Positions 7,985 through 17,155 of a stretch of 64,000 bases of DNA are shown piece by piece. The first letter of the stretch is position 1. Every line of letters starts with the position of its first letter. The notes beneath the pieces are model-generated. The model was not told the DNA's origin. It searched no databases and was given only the letters and a program-made list of their open reading frames with translations. The stretch comes from Marinibactrum halimedae (lineage in GTDB: Bacteria > Pseudomonadota > Gammaproteobacteria > Pseudomonadales > Cellvibrionaceae), in assembly GCF_021234875.1 (NCBI RefSeq), contig NZ_JAJQVM010000001.1, forward strand, positions 236,270 to 300,269. Reading direction: 5' to 3'. A program made the translations under genes and the position numbers.

Positions 7985-10093
7985 ATGACACTAAGAAAAA
8001 TAAAAGCTATTAGCTTTAAGCATGATAGTGTGTATATAAAAGTCGATGTAACATCGTTGCTTGGCCTGCGAAAATGGCTGTTGCTTGGCTCTTTTATATT
8101 AATGTTAACCGGTTGTGGCGGAGGAGGTGGGGGAAATGAATCACAGCCACGGCCCAACCCTTCTGAAAAATCAAACTCTATAGCACTCAAGCCTATTGTC
8201 AGTGATGCCGCTTTAATAGAGCAATTTTCTCAATCTTATTTAAGCCTTCATGATGAAGGTAATCTTTATGTTGAAACTTTAAATTCGGACTCGCCTGCTG
8301 CTGACTCGAGTGGTGGAGTGGGGGGACAGTTTAGTCGCCCCCAATTTAGTAGAACTAATGTACAAGAGGCCGCCGTAGATGAATCGGACATATGGAAATT
8401 CAATGGAAATTATCTTTATGTAAGTACGAGTGCAGATATACAAGTGATGAAGTATGAGGATCAAGCCTTAGAGGCAGTCTCATCAATTCCTCTCGATCGT
8501 ATATCAGAAGATTTACATTTAGAAGGGCAGGGCTTAACGGTTATCTCTTCTAGTTACTCCGAAGCACCGGACAGTTCTGTCACTCATTTTTCGGGTATGT
8601 CGGATATCGGTTTGTATCCTATTTGGAATACTTATACCCATGTTGATCATTATGATGTTAGCGCTTTGGAGGGTGGTAGTGGTGACGCTCAAAAAGAGTG
8701 GGAGATGACGCTTGAAGGCAGCTTGTTAGCAGATCGTCGAATAGGACAGTATCTTTATCTTGTCACTCAGTCATGGCCAACATTTCATACATTAAATGCT
8801 TACCCAACAACGGAAGCAGAGGTGAATGCTAATGCTGATGTTCTTGCACAGCTAGAGGTATCTGATTTGATTCCACAGGTGAATGTTAATGGTGTGGAGC
8901 AGCCATTGGTAAAAGCTGAATCGTGTTATTCCACTGATTTAGTGCAGGAGTCTATGACTGTAATCACTACATTAACTCGTATTGATTTGGCCTCGGGAGA
9001 ATTTTTGAGTCGCTGCACCTTTGGGTATGTGGAAGATATATATGTGTCAGAAAATACAGCTTATTTATATCGTACAGAGTGGCTCGCGACACTAAAGAAT
9101 CGGATTGATTTCCCTCAAAATGCTCTTTTTGATAACAGCCAATATGCAACGATTATTCATGGTTTTGCCTTAGATGAGAATTTGATTTATTCCGGTTCAG
9201 CCATGGCCAGCGGACTATTAAGTTGTTATCCAAGGCGTTTCTGTTTGGGTGAGCTTTCTGATGGCCGTTTAGGCGCGGTTGTGTCGTTAGAATATGAAAT
9301 TTTTTCCAGCGATGATGTCGAATATCAGTTGCAAATATTAGAGCTAAATAATACGACAAATAGCGACTATGGTCTTATTGCTACGTTACCCAATGAGGCG
9401 CATCCTGAACCTATTGGAGAATTTGGAGAAGTACTTTACAGCGCACGCTTTATGCAAAACCGCTTGTATTTAGTGACATTTGATCAGGTTGATCCTCTTT
9501 ACGTGATTGATTTGTCAGATACAGAAAACCCTGTTATTGCTGGAGAGTTGGAAATTCCTGGGGTGAGTGATTATCTACACCCGGTTGAAGATTCGTTGGT
9601 GATTGGCGTGGGAAAAGACGCGAAAGTGGGTGCCAGTGGTACGACTTGGTTTCAAGGTGTAAAAGTTTCTGTATTTGATGTATCGGATATGGCATCGCCA
9701 ACAGAAATTTACAGCAAAGTGATTGGTAAACGTGGAAGTAGTACAGCGGTTGGTAGTGATCACCGCGCTTTTTCAAGTTTATTATTAGAGGATCAGTACC
9801 GCTTTGCATTGCCAGTGAGTGTGCATGAAGAACCTTCAACATTTATTGGCATAGGCGATCCAGAGCGGGAAATATTTGATTGGTCGTACACTGCGCTGTT
9901 TCCATTTGAAATTGACATGCCGAAAGAAGGCACGGCTAAAGTTTATGAAAAATCACCTGTTGTGAGCAATCAACGCTCCGCAGAGATGCCATATGATGAC
10001 GGCTATTATAGAAGTCGTAGTGTCTTACTGGAGGGAGGAGGGCTGTATTTACCCGGTATGAATAAAAATGTAATCGTTTTCGATTGGAATTAG
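7985..10093 (+). CDS. Beta-propeller domain lipoprotein
   Basis: A large secreted protein, 702 residues from the chosen start. A hydrophobic segment ends in a lipobox (LLLGSFILMLTGC) followed by a glycine run, so it is probably a lipoprotein. The body matches the secreted beta-propeller family (Pfam Beta_propel): NVQEAAVDESDIWKFNGNYL, then ADRRIGQYLYLVTQSW, YVIDLSDTENPVIAGELEIP and VSVFDVSDMASPTEIYSKV. ATG 7985 has GTGAGG 8 bases upstream; ATG 7964 is the alternative. Both leave an unusually long stretch before the hydrophobic core, so a later non-ATG start is possible. The molecular function of the family is not established. Confidence 0.75.
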   Translation: MTLRKIKAISFKHDSVYIKVDVTSLLGLRKWLLLGSFILMLTGCGGGGGGNESQPRPNPSEKSNSIALKPIVSDAALIEQFSQSYLSLHDEGNLYVETLNSDSPAADSSGGVGGQFSRPQFSRTNVQEAAVDESDIWKFNGNYLYVSTSADIQVMKYEDQALEAVSSIPLDRISEDLHLEGQGLTVISSSYSEAPDSSVTHFSGMSDIGLYPIWNTYTHVDHYDVSALEGGSGDAQKEWEMTLEGSLLADRRIGQYLYLVTQSWPTFHTLNAYPTTEAEVNANADVLAQLEVSDLIPQVNVNGVEQPLVKAESCYSTDLVQESMTVITTLTRIDLASGEFLSRCTFGYVEDIYVSENTAYLYRTEWLATLKNRIDFPQNALFDNSQYATIIHGFALDENLIYSGSAMASGLLSCYPRRFCLGELSDGRLGAVVSLEYEIFSSDDVEYQLQILELNNTTNSDYGLIATLPNEAHPEPIGEFGEVLYSARFMQNRLYLVTFDQVDPLYVIDLSDTENPVIAGELEIPGVSDYLHPVEDSLVIGVGKDAKVGASGTTWFQGVKVSVFDVSDMASPTEIYSKVIGKRGSSTAVGSDHRAFSSLLLEDQYRFALPVSVHEEPSTFIGIGDPEREIFDWSYTALFPFEIDMPKEGTAKVYEKSPVVSNQRSAEMPYDDGYYRSRSVLLEGGGLYLPGMNKNVIVFDWN

Positions 10094-10288
10094 ACCGCGC
10101 TATTTTCATAGCGATAAATTCCATTATTAATTCCGCGCTTTAGCAAATAACATAGGTATTTCCTCTGGTGCACTGCCTTTACACTCGGCCTATGTTGTTT
10201 GCTTTTTTTAATTATTTTTCTAATTTTTTCTTTATTAAGCCAAAATAAAAAATAGCGATAATTGGCTTTGTTGTGGGAAATCTGGATT

Positions 10289-12538
10289 CTATTCGATTTT
10301 CTTCTCTCGTAAGTGTAATTCAAAAATAACGCCTGACTCATCTGATTTGTTATACGCTTTTGCGAAACCATGATGGAATTCTGCAATTAACCTGACAATG
10401 TAGAGTCCAAGGCCTAAATGAGTCTGGTGGCCTTCACTCTCGCTGAGTGTATGAGAGTTGCTATTAGCGCTTTCGGTATTTCTTAGTGAGACTAATGAAT
10501 CAAAGATTTGGGTGTTAACATTAGAAGGCAATAAGGGTCCGTTATTGCTCACGCTGATGATAGTGAATGACTTATTTTTCCGTACCCCCAAAATAATTTT
10601 ACCTTGTTGAGGGCAAAAGTCAGCGGCATTTTCCACAAGTTTATCTAGTGCTTGTACGATTAAATCGGCTGCGCCATGGAAGTCGGGGTGGGAGAGAGTA
10701 ATGTCGGTTGTTACGATAATCTGTTTAGCTTCATATAAGCTAGCATAAGCCTGAGACAGATCTGTCAGCATTTGTGATAAATTAATCAGCTCGCTTTCTG
10801 TGTATTTGAGCGTTTCTTCAAGGCGGTTAGCAGAGCTCATGGCCGTTAAAATAGCGGAAAGTCGATCTGCTCCAGACTGAGCGCGAGAGACATATTTTTT
10901 TTGTAATTCTGGATCAGATTCATACTGTAAATTATCCAAAGACGTTTTCACAATGGCCAGCGGTGTTCTTAATTCGTGTGACAGTTTACTGGAAAGCGTT
11001 CTTAGGTAATCAGTGTACTCTTTTAATCGCGCTAGTAAAACGCCATAACTCCGGCTCAAATCTCCCACTTCATCTTGATGCGCTGAGGCTGAAAATGTAT
11101 TGTTAATTGTACCATCACCATTTACAGCCGATTGAGCGGCTTGACTGAGCTTACGTATGCGAAAGCTTAACCAACTCGCATAGCTGATCAAACCAATGCC
11201 GCATATTCCCAGTGCCATGAGGCTATATTGAAAAAGGCGGGTAAAAGCGCTGTTGGTTAATGCGAGAAACTCTTGAGATGTTTGCTCAGCAATAACTACC
11301 CCTACAACTTCTCCTACAATTTCTTCTGAAACGTTATGGGTGTTGTTATTAATGTTGGTATCAATTTTATTATCCGTGTTGTTATTGTTATAGTTCGTGA
11401 TGTTGCTGTCAGGGAGGTTGTTAAAAATCGGAACAGCAACTTGTACGGCATTTTTAATACCATGACGATACCATTGATTACTGGTTTTTCCGTTCAGAGC
11501 ACTAAGAATTGCTTTTGAATGTAATTTTCCAGAGTCTGATTGTGTGTCAAATTCAGGGAAAGGCTGTCGTCCTAGGGCAAGTTGATAAATCCACGTTGTC
11601 CACATATTTTTGGGTGTGTTGCTGCTAGTGAGGTTGTCGACACTACCACTGTCGGCAAGTATCCATTGCTGGTCGCTGATAATGCGTAATCGAGTACCTT
11701 CGTGTGTAAATGTGTCGGCAGTTTGTTGCAGCGATGGCTCAATGCTTACATAAGGAAGAGGTTTGGCTTGTGAGCCTGAATTAATATTTCCAACATATTG
11801 GGCATTGCTGCTGTCGTAGGCGGAAATGGCGAGGTGCCCAGCTGCTAAATGTTGCGGGATTTTAATTTCTACTTGGTACCCTTGTTCGGACTCTTGCCAA
11901 TGCGCTTTGATGCGATGTTCTGTCACAATTCGTGAACCGGCTTTGTACATGACATTGGCGGAGCCTGGTGCGCTGGTGCGAATAATATAATTTCGCCAGT
12001 GCTCAGCCTTACCAAGTCGCATGAGTAGATGATCTCCGCTGGCAATCTCATCAAAACCAGGATGGTGATAATGTAAATGTTCATCTTTGACTTCGACGAA
12101 GAGATACAGGTCGCGCTCAGAAACGCCTGCAGTAACATCCATAATCAGTTTGGTGTCATCCTTAAACCCATTATTCTTTGCTGAATGTGGTGGTGTAAAT
12201 CGTTGGGGTGAAAAAGAAAATGCACGCCAATCATCACGGTATCCATCGATAGAAAGAGGACGTGGAAGTGGGTGAGCGTATAATGCTATGTGTCGAGATT
12301 TGTTGTTTTGATTGTGGTCTCTTTGTTTGATGACATTCTCTGGGTGGCTTGATTGTATGGCGCTATTGAGTATTTCACTGGCGCTAATACGGTCTGCGAC
12401 AGCCTGTGCGCTAGCTGTGATGGCCATAGTTTGACCGTAACGTAATGCAGCTTCCATTTCTTTAACGTATTGCGCACCGGCCCATGGCAAGCTAAGAGTA
12501 AGTAAGCTGACCAGTATCAATTGTTGCCGTAATTTCAT
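10289..12538 (-). CDS. pdsS: Dedicated sortase system sensor histidine kinase (PdsS-like)
   Basis: A 749-residue membrane kinase. An N-terminal signal/anchor is followed by a ~400-residue periplasmic region with a CBM9/DOMON-like fold signature (PLSIDGYRDDWRAFSF, ERDLYLFVEVKDEHLHYHHP) and an Asn-rich insert (about residues 375-402). A second helix (YSLMALGICGIGLISYASWL), a HAMP-like segment, LSHELRTPLAIVKTSL, NAADFCPQQG and GLGLYIVRLI complete it. This architecture beside a class GN sortase is that of the proteobacterial dedicated sortase system kinase. It lies 64 bases downstream of its regulator, a spacer made largely of a 13-bp repeat. The signal is unknown; a glycan-type ligand is only a suggestion from the CBM9-like fold. 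Confidence 0.85.
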   Translation of the reverse strand: MKLRQQLILVSLLTLSLPWAGAQYVKEMEAALRYGQTMAITASAQAVADRISASEILNSAIQSSHPENVIKQRDHNQNNKSRHIALYAHPLPRPLSIDGYRDDWRAFSFSPQRFTPPHSAKNNGFKDDTKLIMDVTAGVSERDLYLFVEVKDEHLHYHHPGFDEIASGDHLLMRLGKAEHWRNYIIRTSAPGSANVMYKAGSRIVTEHRIKAHWQESEQGYQVEIKIPQHLAAGHLAISAYDSSNAQYVGNINSGSQAKPLPYVSIEPSLQQTADTFTHEGTRLRIISDQQWILADSGSVDNLTSSNTPKNMWTTWIYQLALGRQPFPEFDTQSDSGKLHSKAILSALNGKTSNQWYRHGIKNAVQVAVPIFNNLPDSNITNYNNNNTDNKIDTNINNNTHNVSEEIVGEVVGVVIAEQTSQEFLALTNSAFTRLFQYSLMALGICGIGLISYASWLSFRIRKLSQAAQSAVNGDGTINNTFSASAHQDEVGDLSRSYGVLLARLKEYTDYLRTLSSKLSHELRTPLAIVKTSLDNLQYESDPELQKKYVSRAQSGADRLSAILTAMSSANRLEETLKYTESELINLSQMLTDLSQAYASLYEAKQIIVTTDITLSHPDFHGAADLIVQALDKLVENAADFCPQQGKIILGVRKNKSFTIISVSNNGPLLPSNVNTQIFDSLVSLRNTESANSNSHTLSESEGHQTHLGLGLYIVRLIAEFHHGFAKAYNKSDESGVIFELHLREKKIE

Positions 12539-12563
12539 GTGTTATTTACATTCTTCATTTGTA

Positions 12564-12596
12564 TTTTCCATTTTTGTTTTCCATTTTTGTTTTCCA
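12564..12596. repeat. 13-bp tandem repeat TTTTCCATTTTTG, 2.5 copies
   Basis: TTTTCCATTTTTG occurs at 12564-12576 and 12577-12589, with a partial copy TTTTCCA at 12590-12596. It fills the gap between the sortase-system regulator and its kinase. Confidence 0.9.
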
Positions 12597-12602
12597 CTGA
12601 AG

Positions 12603-13301
12603 TTACATTTCCCACCGATAACCCATTCCGTATGCGGTTTGAATGGCTGAAAAATTTGAGTCTAGTTGTACAAACTTTTTTCGAATACGTTTAATGTGTG
12701 ATGTGATGGTATTGTCATCCAACACAACGTTGGCGGCATCCATAAGTTGCTGACGGTTTTTGACATGACCAGGGTTACGAGCCAGGCAGTGTACTATCCA
12801 TAATTCAGTAATCGTTAAATCCACCGGTTGGGCATTCCAGTGTACGCTCATTCTGTCCATGTTTAACGTTAATAATCCTTGTTCAATAACTGCATTTGAT
12901 GAAGCACTCTCTTGTGGTGTGCTGAGTGCCTCCACACGCCGAAATAAGGCAGTAACCCTTGCTAACATGTGGTGTTGGGAAATATCTTTGGTTAAATAAT
13001 CATCGGCTCCTAGGCGCAAACCAGAGACAATATCAAATTCACTGTCTCTTGCCGTAAGAAAGATAATCGGCAGTGTGGGCGCCATGGCTCGAAGATCTCG
13101 ACATAAATCAAAGCCGCCCTCAATTTCATCTCCAAGGCCGATATCAATAATCGCTAAGTCAGGCAATTTTTGTTGAAACGCCGTCATTGCGGCTGGACGA
13201 TTGCTGTAGAGGCTGACGCTGAACCCTTGTCGCACCATAGCGTCACGATAATTCTCTGCAATGGCGATTTCATCTTCTACGATGGCAATGTGTCTACTCA
13301 T
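12603..13301 (-). CDS. pdsR: Dedicated sortase system response regulator (PdsR-like)
   Basis: A 232-residue OmpR-type regulator. The receiver shows IVEDEIAIAENY, the phospho-acceptor Asp in LAIIDIGLGDEIEGG, and the Lys in ADDYLTKDIS. The winged helix carries DLTITELWIVHCLARNPG and NTITSHIKRIRKKFVQLD. It is immediately upstream of the PdsS-like kinase and divergent from the sortase target, the standard arrangement of this system. It likely controls the divergent target-sortase operon through the 180-230 base spacer, though no operator is obvious by eye. Confidence 0.87.
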   Translation of the reverse strand: MSRHIAIVEDEIAIAENYRDAMVRQGFSVSLYSNRPAAMTAFQQKLPDLAIIDIGLGDEIEGGFDLCRDLRAMAPTLPIIFLTARDSEFDIVSGLRLGADDYLTKDISQHHMLARVTALFRRVEALSTPQESASSNAVIEQGLLTLNMDRMSVHWNAQPVDLTITELWIVHCLARNPGHVKNRQQLMDAANVVLDDNTITSHIKRIRKKFVQLDSNFSAIQTAYGMGYRWEM

Positions 13302-13532
13302 TGATGTCTGCTCATGTTTGTGTTTATTCCTGCTCGTGTCTATTCATCATATTCGGTACTCGACGGTGCCGTTGTTTTCGATCCCTATTATGGGGCTTTC
13401 TTACCAGACGCTCTAGTGTTTGCCATCATTTGCCATGATTCATCATAGGTTTGACGTTTTCTGTCTCAGGCTCGCCGTAATGCTTTGGTTTACTTCCCGT
13501 CATACAAGGGTAAATTATCGAAGGAGCCTATC

Positions 13533-15905
13533 ATGTGCTTTAAACGCCAGCGTATACCAAAACACTTATTGTTAACGGATCAGCCTGATTATCCTAGGCG
13601 CATTAGACTGACAAAATTCATTATTTTTCTTTCTAGCGTCATCGTATTGTTGTGCATCAGTGATTGGGTACGAGCCGAGATGGTTGAAGAAATAAACCAA
13701 GTACAAACAGGGCAATTAATGTTTAAGGGAACGGCGTCAGGTCATGCGCTTCATTTACATAGTGAGGCCAAGGTGACCATTACGGGCTTGATGGCACAGG
13801 TAGAGCTGCGGCAGACATTTTCTAATACCACCGATCAATGGCAGGAAGGGGTGTATGTTTTTCCATTGCCTGAAAACGCGGCGGTTAATCGTATGGTAAT
13901 GGTGCTTGGAGATCGGCGGATTGTGGGTGAAATTAAAGAGCGAAGTGAAGCGAAAAAAATCTATCAGGCTGCAAAAAAAGCAGGGAAAAAAGCGGCCATG
14001 ACTGAACAGGAGCGCCCTAATTTATTTACTCAATCAGTGGCGAATATTCCACCTGGTGAAACCGTGAGTATTGAACTTCGGTTTCAGCACGACGTCGGTT
14101 ATGAAAGTGGCGTGTTCACTTACCAATTACCGACGACTTTAACGCCTCGTTATATTCCATCTGTTCCAAAGTGGCTAGCGAGGCCGAATACTGTTTCGTC
14201 TTCGCTAGGAAAGCATTTAGAGAAAGAGCAGGATCACTCGACTATAGATGTATCCATGGGGTGGGCAATGCCAACGTTGGTTGTGCCAGATGCTCATAGG
14301 GTTACTCCAATGCAAGTGCACTCTGAAGAGGCTCATCAATTGTGGCCGACGTATTCAGAGAAAGCCTCGAATGAACCTGTATTTCGCTCGAAAGATCGGG
14401 AGGGGCTGTTAACGGTACCTTCGGGTATACCCAATCCAATTCATATCGATCTTAATTTAAAGGCGGGGGTTCCCTTGGCCTCTATTTCCAGTCCCTACCA
14501 TGATATTGCCATTGAAAAACAAGATGCGTCACATCGAGTTATGTTATCCGAAAAGTGGGTCACAATGGATCGAGATTTTGTTTTGCATTGGCGGCCTGCG
14601 GTGGGTAAAGAACCGAAAGCTGCTTTCTTTCAAGAATCAGTGAGCGGAGAAGACTATGGATTGTTGATGGTGATGCCGCCCTCTTCTGTCCAAACTACAC
14701 AAGAAAAAATTCCCCGAGAAATTATTTTTATTTTGGATACGTCGGGCTCCATGGGAGGAGAGCCAATACGACAAGCAAAAGCAAGTTTGGATTTTGCCCT
14801 AAATCGTTTGCATGCCGATGATATGTTTAATGTAATTGAATTTAATAGCGATTTTCGCTCATTATTTTCTGAACCACAATTGGCGTATTCTCGAAACGTT
14901 TCACATGCTCGACATTTTGTCAGAGGGTTGAAAGCAGGGGGTGGGACGGAAATGGTGGGCCCATTGAAAGAAGCTCTAGTGGATGCCCGTTTCTCAGAGC
15001 CTCATCGTAATGTAAATCGTTTGCGGCAGGTGGTTTTTATTACGGATGGCAGTGTCGGTAACGAAGCTGAACTGTTTTCTCTTATTCATCATAACCTTGA
15101 TAAAACTCGCCTTTTTACCATCGGTATTGGTTCTGCTCCGAATCATTATTTTATGAGTAAGGCGGCCGAATTCGGTCGTGGTACCTTCACCTATATTGGT
15201 TCAGTGGATGAGATTACAGAAAAAATGCAACGCTTATTTACCAAATTAGAAAGTGCCGTATTAACCCAGGTTTCTATAGAGTGGCCGGCACCAGTAGAAA
15301 TGTGGCCGCAGAGAATACCGGAATTGTATTCTGGAGAGCCTTTGTTGGTTGCCGTGAAATGGGATCAAGGTGGGCTTGCCGAAGGTGATGTTACCGTAAG
15401 AGGTCTTTTAGGAAATGGAGAAGTATGGACGCAAAAATTACGAGTAGCTCGGAGAAACTTGCACGATGATTTAAGTGAGAGTGAGCTTGCTAATGGTGTT
15501 GGGAGTGTTTGGGCTCGTCGTAAAATTGAATATTGGCTTGATGAAAAAATCCGTGGTGCCAATGAATTTTCTGTTCGAGAAGAGGTGTTGTCTATTGCTT
15601 TATCTCATCAGTTATTGTCGCCTTATACTAGCTTTGTGGCGGTAGAAGAAATTATTGAGAGGCCTCATTCAGAGCGGTTATCCCGTACAGGTGTTCCGAA
15701 TCTTATGCCACATGGCTCGACACAAGCTTCCCCTTCTCAATCTTTTTCTCAGCCTTATCCTTCTACAGCGACAAGTGCGAATTTATTAATGTGGATTGGA
15801 ACGCTTTTATTGTGTTTGTTGGCAATGGTTCGCTGGTATCAGGTTGTCGTTGGTAGAGGAGTGAATAGCATAAAAACGTTATCTTTTTTTACGCGAGGGC
15901 AATAA
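13533..15905 (+). CDS. Marine proteobacterial sortase target protein (VIT + VWA domains)
   Basis: A surface protein of 790 residues. ATG 13533 is preferred because AAGGAG lies 6 bases upstream; an in-frame ATG at 13485 lacks one. Order: a long N-region and signal helix (FIIFLSSVIVLLCISDWVRA), a VIT domain (GLMAQVELRQTFSNTTDQWQ), a VWA domain with an intact MIDAS (FILDTSGSMGGEP, first Asp at 402), a Ser/Pro-rich spacer, and a C-terminal sorting region made of YPSTAT, a hydrophobic helix (LLMWIGTLLLCLLAMV) and basic residues. This is the known sole substrate type of the class GN sortase encoded two bases downstream. The sorting motif departs from the LPxTAT-like form expected. Confidence 0.9.
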   Translation: MCFKRQRIPKHLLLTDQPDYPRRIRLTKFIIFLSSVIVLLCISDWVRAEMVEEINQVQTGQLMFKGTASGHALHLHSEAKVTITGLMAQVELRQTFSNTTDQWQEGVYVFPLPENAAVNRMVMVLGDRRIVGEIKERSEAKKIYQAAKKAGKKAAMTEQERPNLFTQSVANIPPGETVSIELRFQHDVGYESGVFTYQLPTTLTPRYIPSVPKWLARPNTVSSSLGKHLEKEQDHSTIDVSMGWAMPTLVVPDAHRVTPMQVHSEEAHQLWPTYSEKASNEPVFRSKDREGLLTVPSGIPNPIHIDLNLKAGVPLASISSPYHDIAIEKQDASHRVMLSEKWVTMDRDFVLHWRPAVGKEPKAAFFQESVSGEDYGLLMVMPPSSVQTTQEKIPREIIFILDTSGSMGGEPIRQAKASLDFALNRLHADDMFNVIEFNSDFRSLFSEPQLAYSRNVSHARHFVRGLKAGGGTEMVGPLKEALVDARFSEPHRNVNRLRQVVFITDGSVGNEAELFSLIHHNLDKTRLFTIGIGSAPNHYFMSKAAEFGRGTFTYIGSVDEITEKMQRLFTKLESAVLTQVSIEWPAPVEMWPQRIPELYSGEPLLVAVKWDQGGLAEGDVTVRGLLGNGEVWTQKLRVARRNLHDDLSESELANGVGSVWARRKIEYWLDEKIRGANEFSVREEVLSIALSHQLLSPYTSFVAVEEIIERPHSERLSRTGVPNLMPHGSTQASPSQSFSQPYPSTATSANLLMWIGTLLLCLLAMVRWYQVVVGRGVNSIKTLSFFTRGQ

Positions 15906-15907
15906 TA

Positions 15908-16654
15908 ATGAAATTGATCATGAGTTTACGGATGCTTTATCGACATCAAATAAGTACCCTATTAATGTTAACTTTATTATTCTGTGCCCTATTGTGTTGG
16001 GGGCACGCTCTTTGGATTCATAGTAAAGCGCAACTTGCACAATACTTGATTCACAATGCTTGGCAGAAAACCATTGCTGCGCCCCTATATGAAAATTCTG
16101 AGGTGAATTTATCTTCGCTGCCGATAATGCCATTGCCTCCACAAAAACCGTGGAGGTGGGCAGATACTTGGCCTGTAGCGCGTTTAGTGTCTAAGCAACA
16201 CAACATTGATTGGGTTGTTTTGCATGGCGTACATGGTCAATCGTTGGCCTTTGGTCCTGGTCTGATGGTTAATCCTTTTTCTCATCATAGGCATGGGCAT
16301 TACACTCAAAATGTGTTTGATGCATCACCGGTCATTGCGGGTCATCGTGATACCCATTTTAAATTTTTGAAGAATATTGAGATGGGAGATGAGTTATTTC
16401 TGCAGAATAAATCGGGAGATTGGAGGACATATACTGTGACGAATATGGTTGTTGTAGATAGTCACAACCGTCGTTTATCAACGGCGCGTCATCCACAATC
16501 GTTACTATTGGTAACGTGCTATCCGTTTGATGCTTTTGATCAAGGTGGATCACTGCGTTATGTTGTTGAATTGGAAATGGAACAATCAAAAGCAACATTG
16601 GTGTCCAGTCACAGGCGTTTAGACATGGATGGCTATACCGGCATTGAGTTTTGA
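15908..16654 (+). CDS. Class GN sortase
   Basis: A 248-residue membrane-anchored transpeptidase with one N-terminal helix (LLMLTLLFCALLCWGHALWI). The catalytic residues are all visible: His146 in VIAGHRDTHFKFLK, Cys204 in LLLVTCYPFDAFDQGG and Arg217 in SLRYVVELE. In this family the enzyme processes a single dedicated target, here the VIT/VWA protein ending two bases upstream, so the two are certainly cotranscribed and probably coupled. No Gram-negative peptidoglycan attachment site is established for this class, so the final location of the target is open. Confidence 0.92.
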   Translation: MKLIMSLRMLYRHQISTLLMLTLLFCALLCWGHALWIHSKAQLAQYLIHNAWQKTIAAPLYENSEVNLSSLPIMPLPPQKPWRWADTWPVARLVSKQHNIDWVVLHGVHGQSLAFGPGLMVNPFSHHRHGHYTQNVFDASPVIAGHRDTHFKFLKNIEMGDELFLQNKSGDWRTYTVTNMVVVDSHNRRLSTARHPQSLLLVTCYPFDAFDQGGSLRYVVELEMEQSKATLVSSHRRLDMDGYTGIEF

Positions 16655-16731
16655 TAATAAATTCTTTTTCTTGATAAGAAACAGGTTTTAAATTGATCGG
16701 CGAAATTAGTATAAATATGGTTAATGATAAT

Positions 16732-16753
16732 TTTCAATTTTTAAAAATTGAAA
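16732..16753. repeat. Perfect 22-bp palindrome
   Basis: TTTCAATTTTT is followed immediately by its exact inverse complement. It lies 77 bases after the sortase stop. It has no loop, so it is better suited to protein binding or cruciform formation than to termination, though a weak terminator is possible. Confidence 0.75.
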
Positions 16754-16805
16754 TGACTATTTTTATCAAGCAGTGTTGATTTTGGAAGGTAATGGGTTTA
16801 ATTTA

Positions 16806-16819
16806 TGTAAGCGCTTAGA
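16806..16819. promoter_or_regulatory. LacI-type operator candidate TGTAAGCGCTTAGA
   Basis: Matches the LacI-family pattern TGWNANCGNTNWCA at all positions but one and has the central CG. It lies about 340 bases before the GH26-like start and 90 bases before a stronger copy. Confidence 0.45.
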
Positions 16820-16909
16820 GAAAATAATAATAATTCTAAGTGTGTATTCAGTACCCCTTTTATCCATTTGTCAGTTAATAGTGAAAAGCCATTTTTTATT
16901 GGCTTTAAA

Positions 16910-16923
16910 TGTAAACGATTACA
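16910..16923. promoter_or_regulatory. LacI-type operator candidate TGTAAACGATTACA
   Basis: A near-perfect palindrome around a central CG, typical of LacI-family operators. The identical 14-mer recurs at 41951-41964 and a one-mismatch copy at 58429-58442, all upstream of secreted glycosidase or cytochrome genes. It is 232 bases before the GH26-like start. Confidence 0.65.
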
Positions 16924-17155
16924 TTCTTGCTTTGCTGTGTAATGTGTGTCTTGGCGACTGTACCTTGGTCATTTTCTTAAATGTGAAAATTGAAGCATTG
17001 ATTATTTTTTAGCGATTTTTGTCGTGTATGGCGTGCTTGCGTACACGAATGTTGTTTTAAATTATCAGTCAATGAACCCTGAATGAATTGTGTTGTGGTG
17101 ATGATGTTGTTGTGAGGGTATTCGTAATTTCAAATCTAATGAAGGTGAAAGAATA

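Larger units (their letters stand above)
16655..17155. other. AT-rich regulatory spacer upstream of the GH26-like gene
   Basis: About 500 bases. It contains a perfect palindrome at 16732-16753 (11-bp arms, TTTCAATTTTT) and two LacI-type operator candidates at 16806-16819 and 16910-16923. A short hydrophobic frame at 16773-17012 overlaps both operators and is not credited as a gene. Confidence 0.6.

Noticed and set aside
16773..17012. Hydrophobic 79-residue frame upstream of the GH26-like gene
   Set aside because: It overlaps two operator candidates, has no ribosome site and shows AT-rich noncoding composition.
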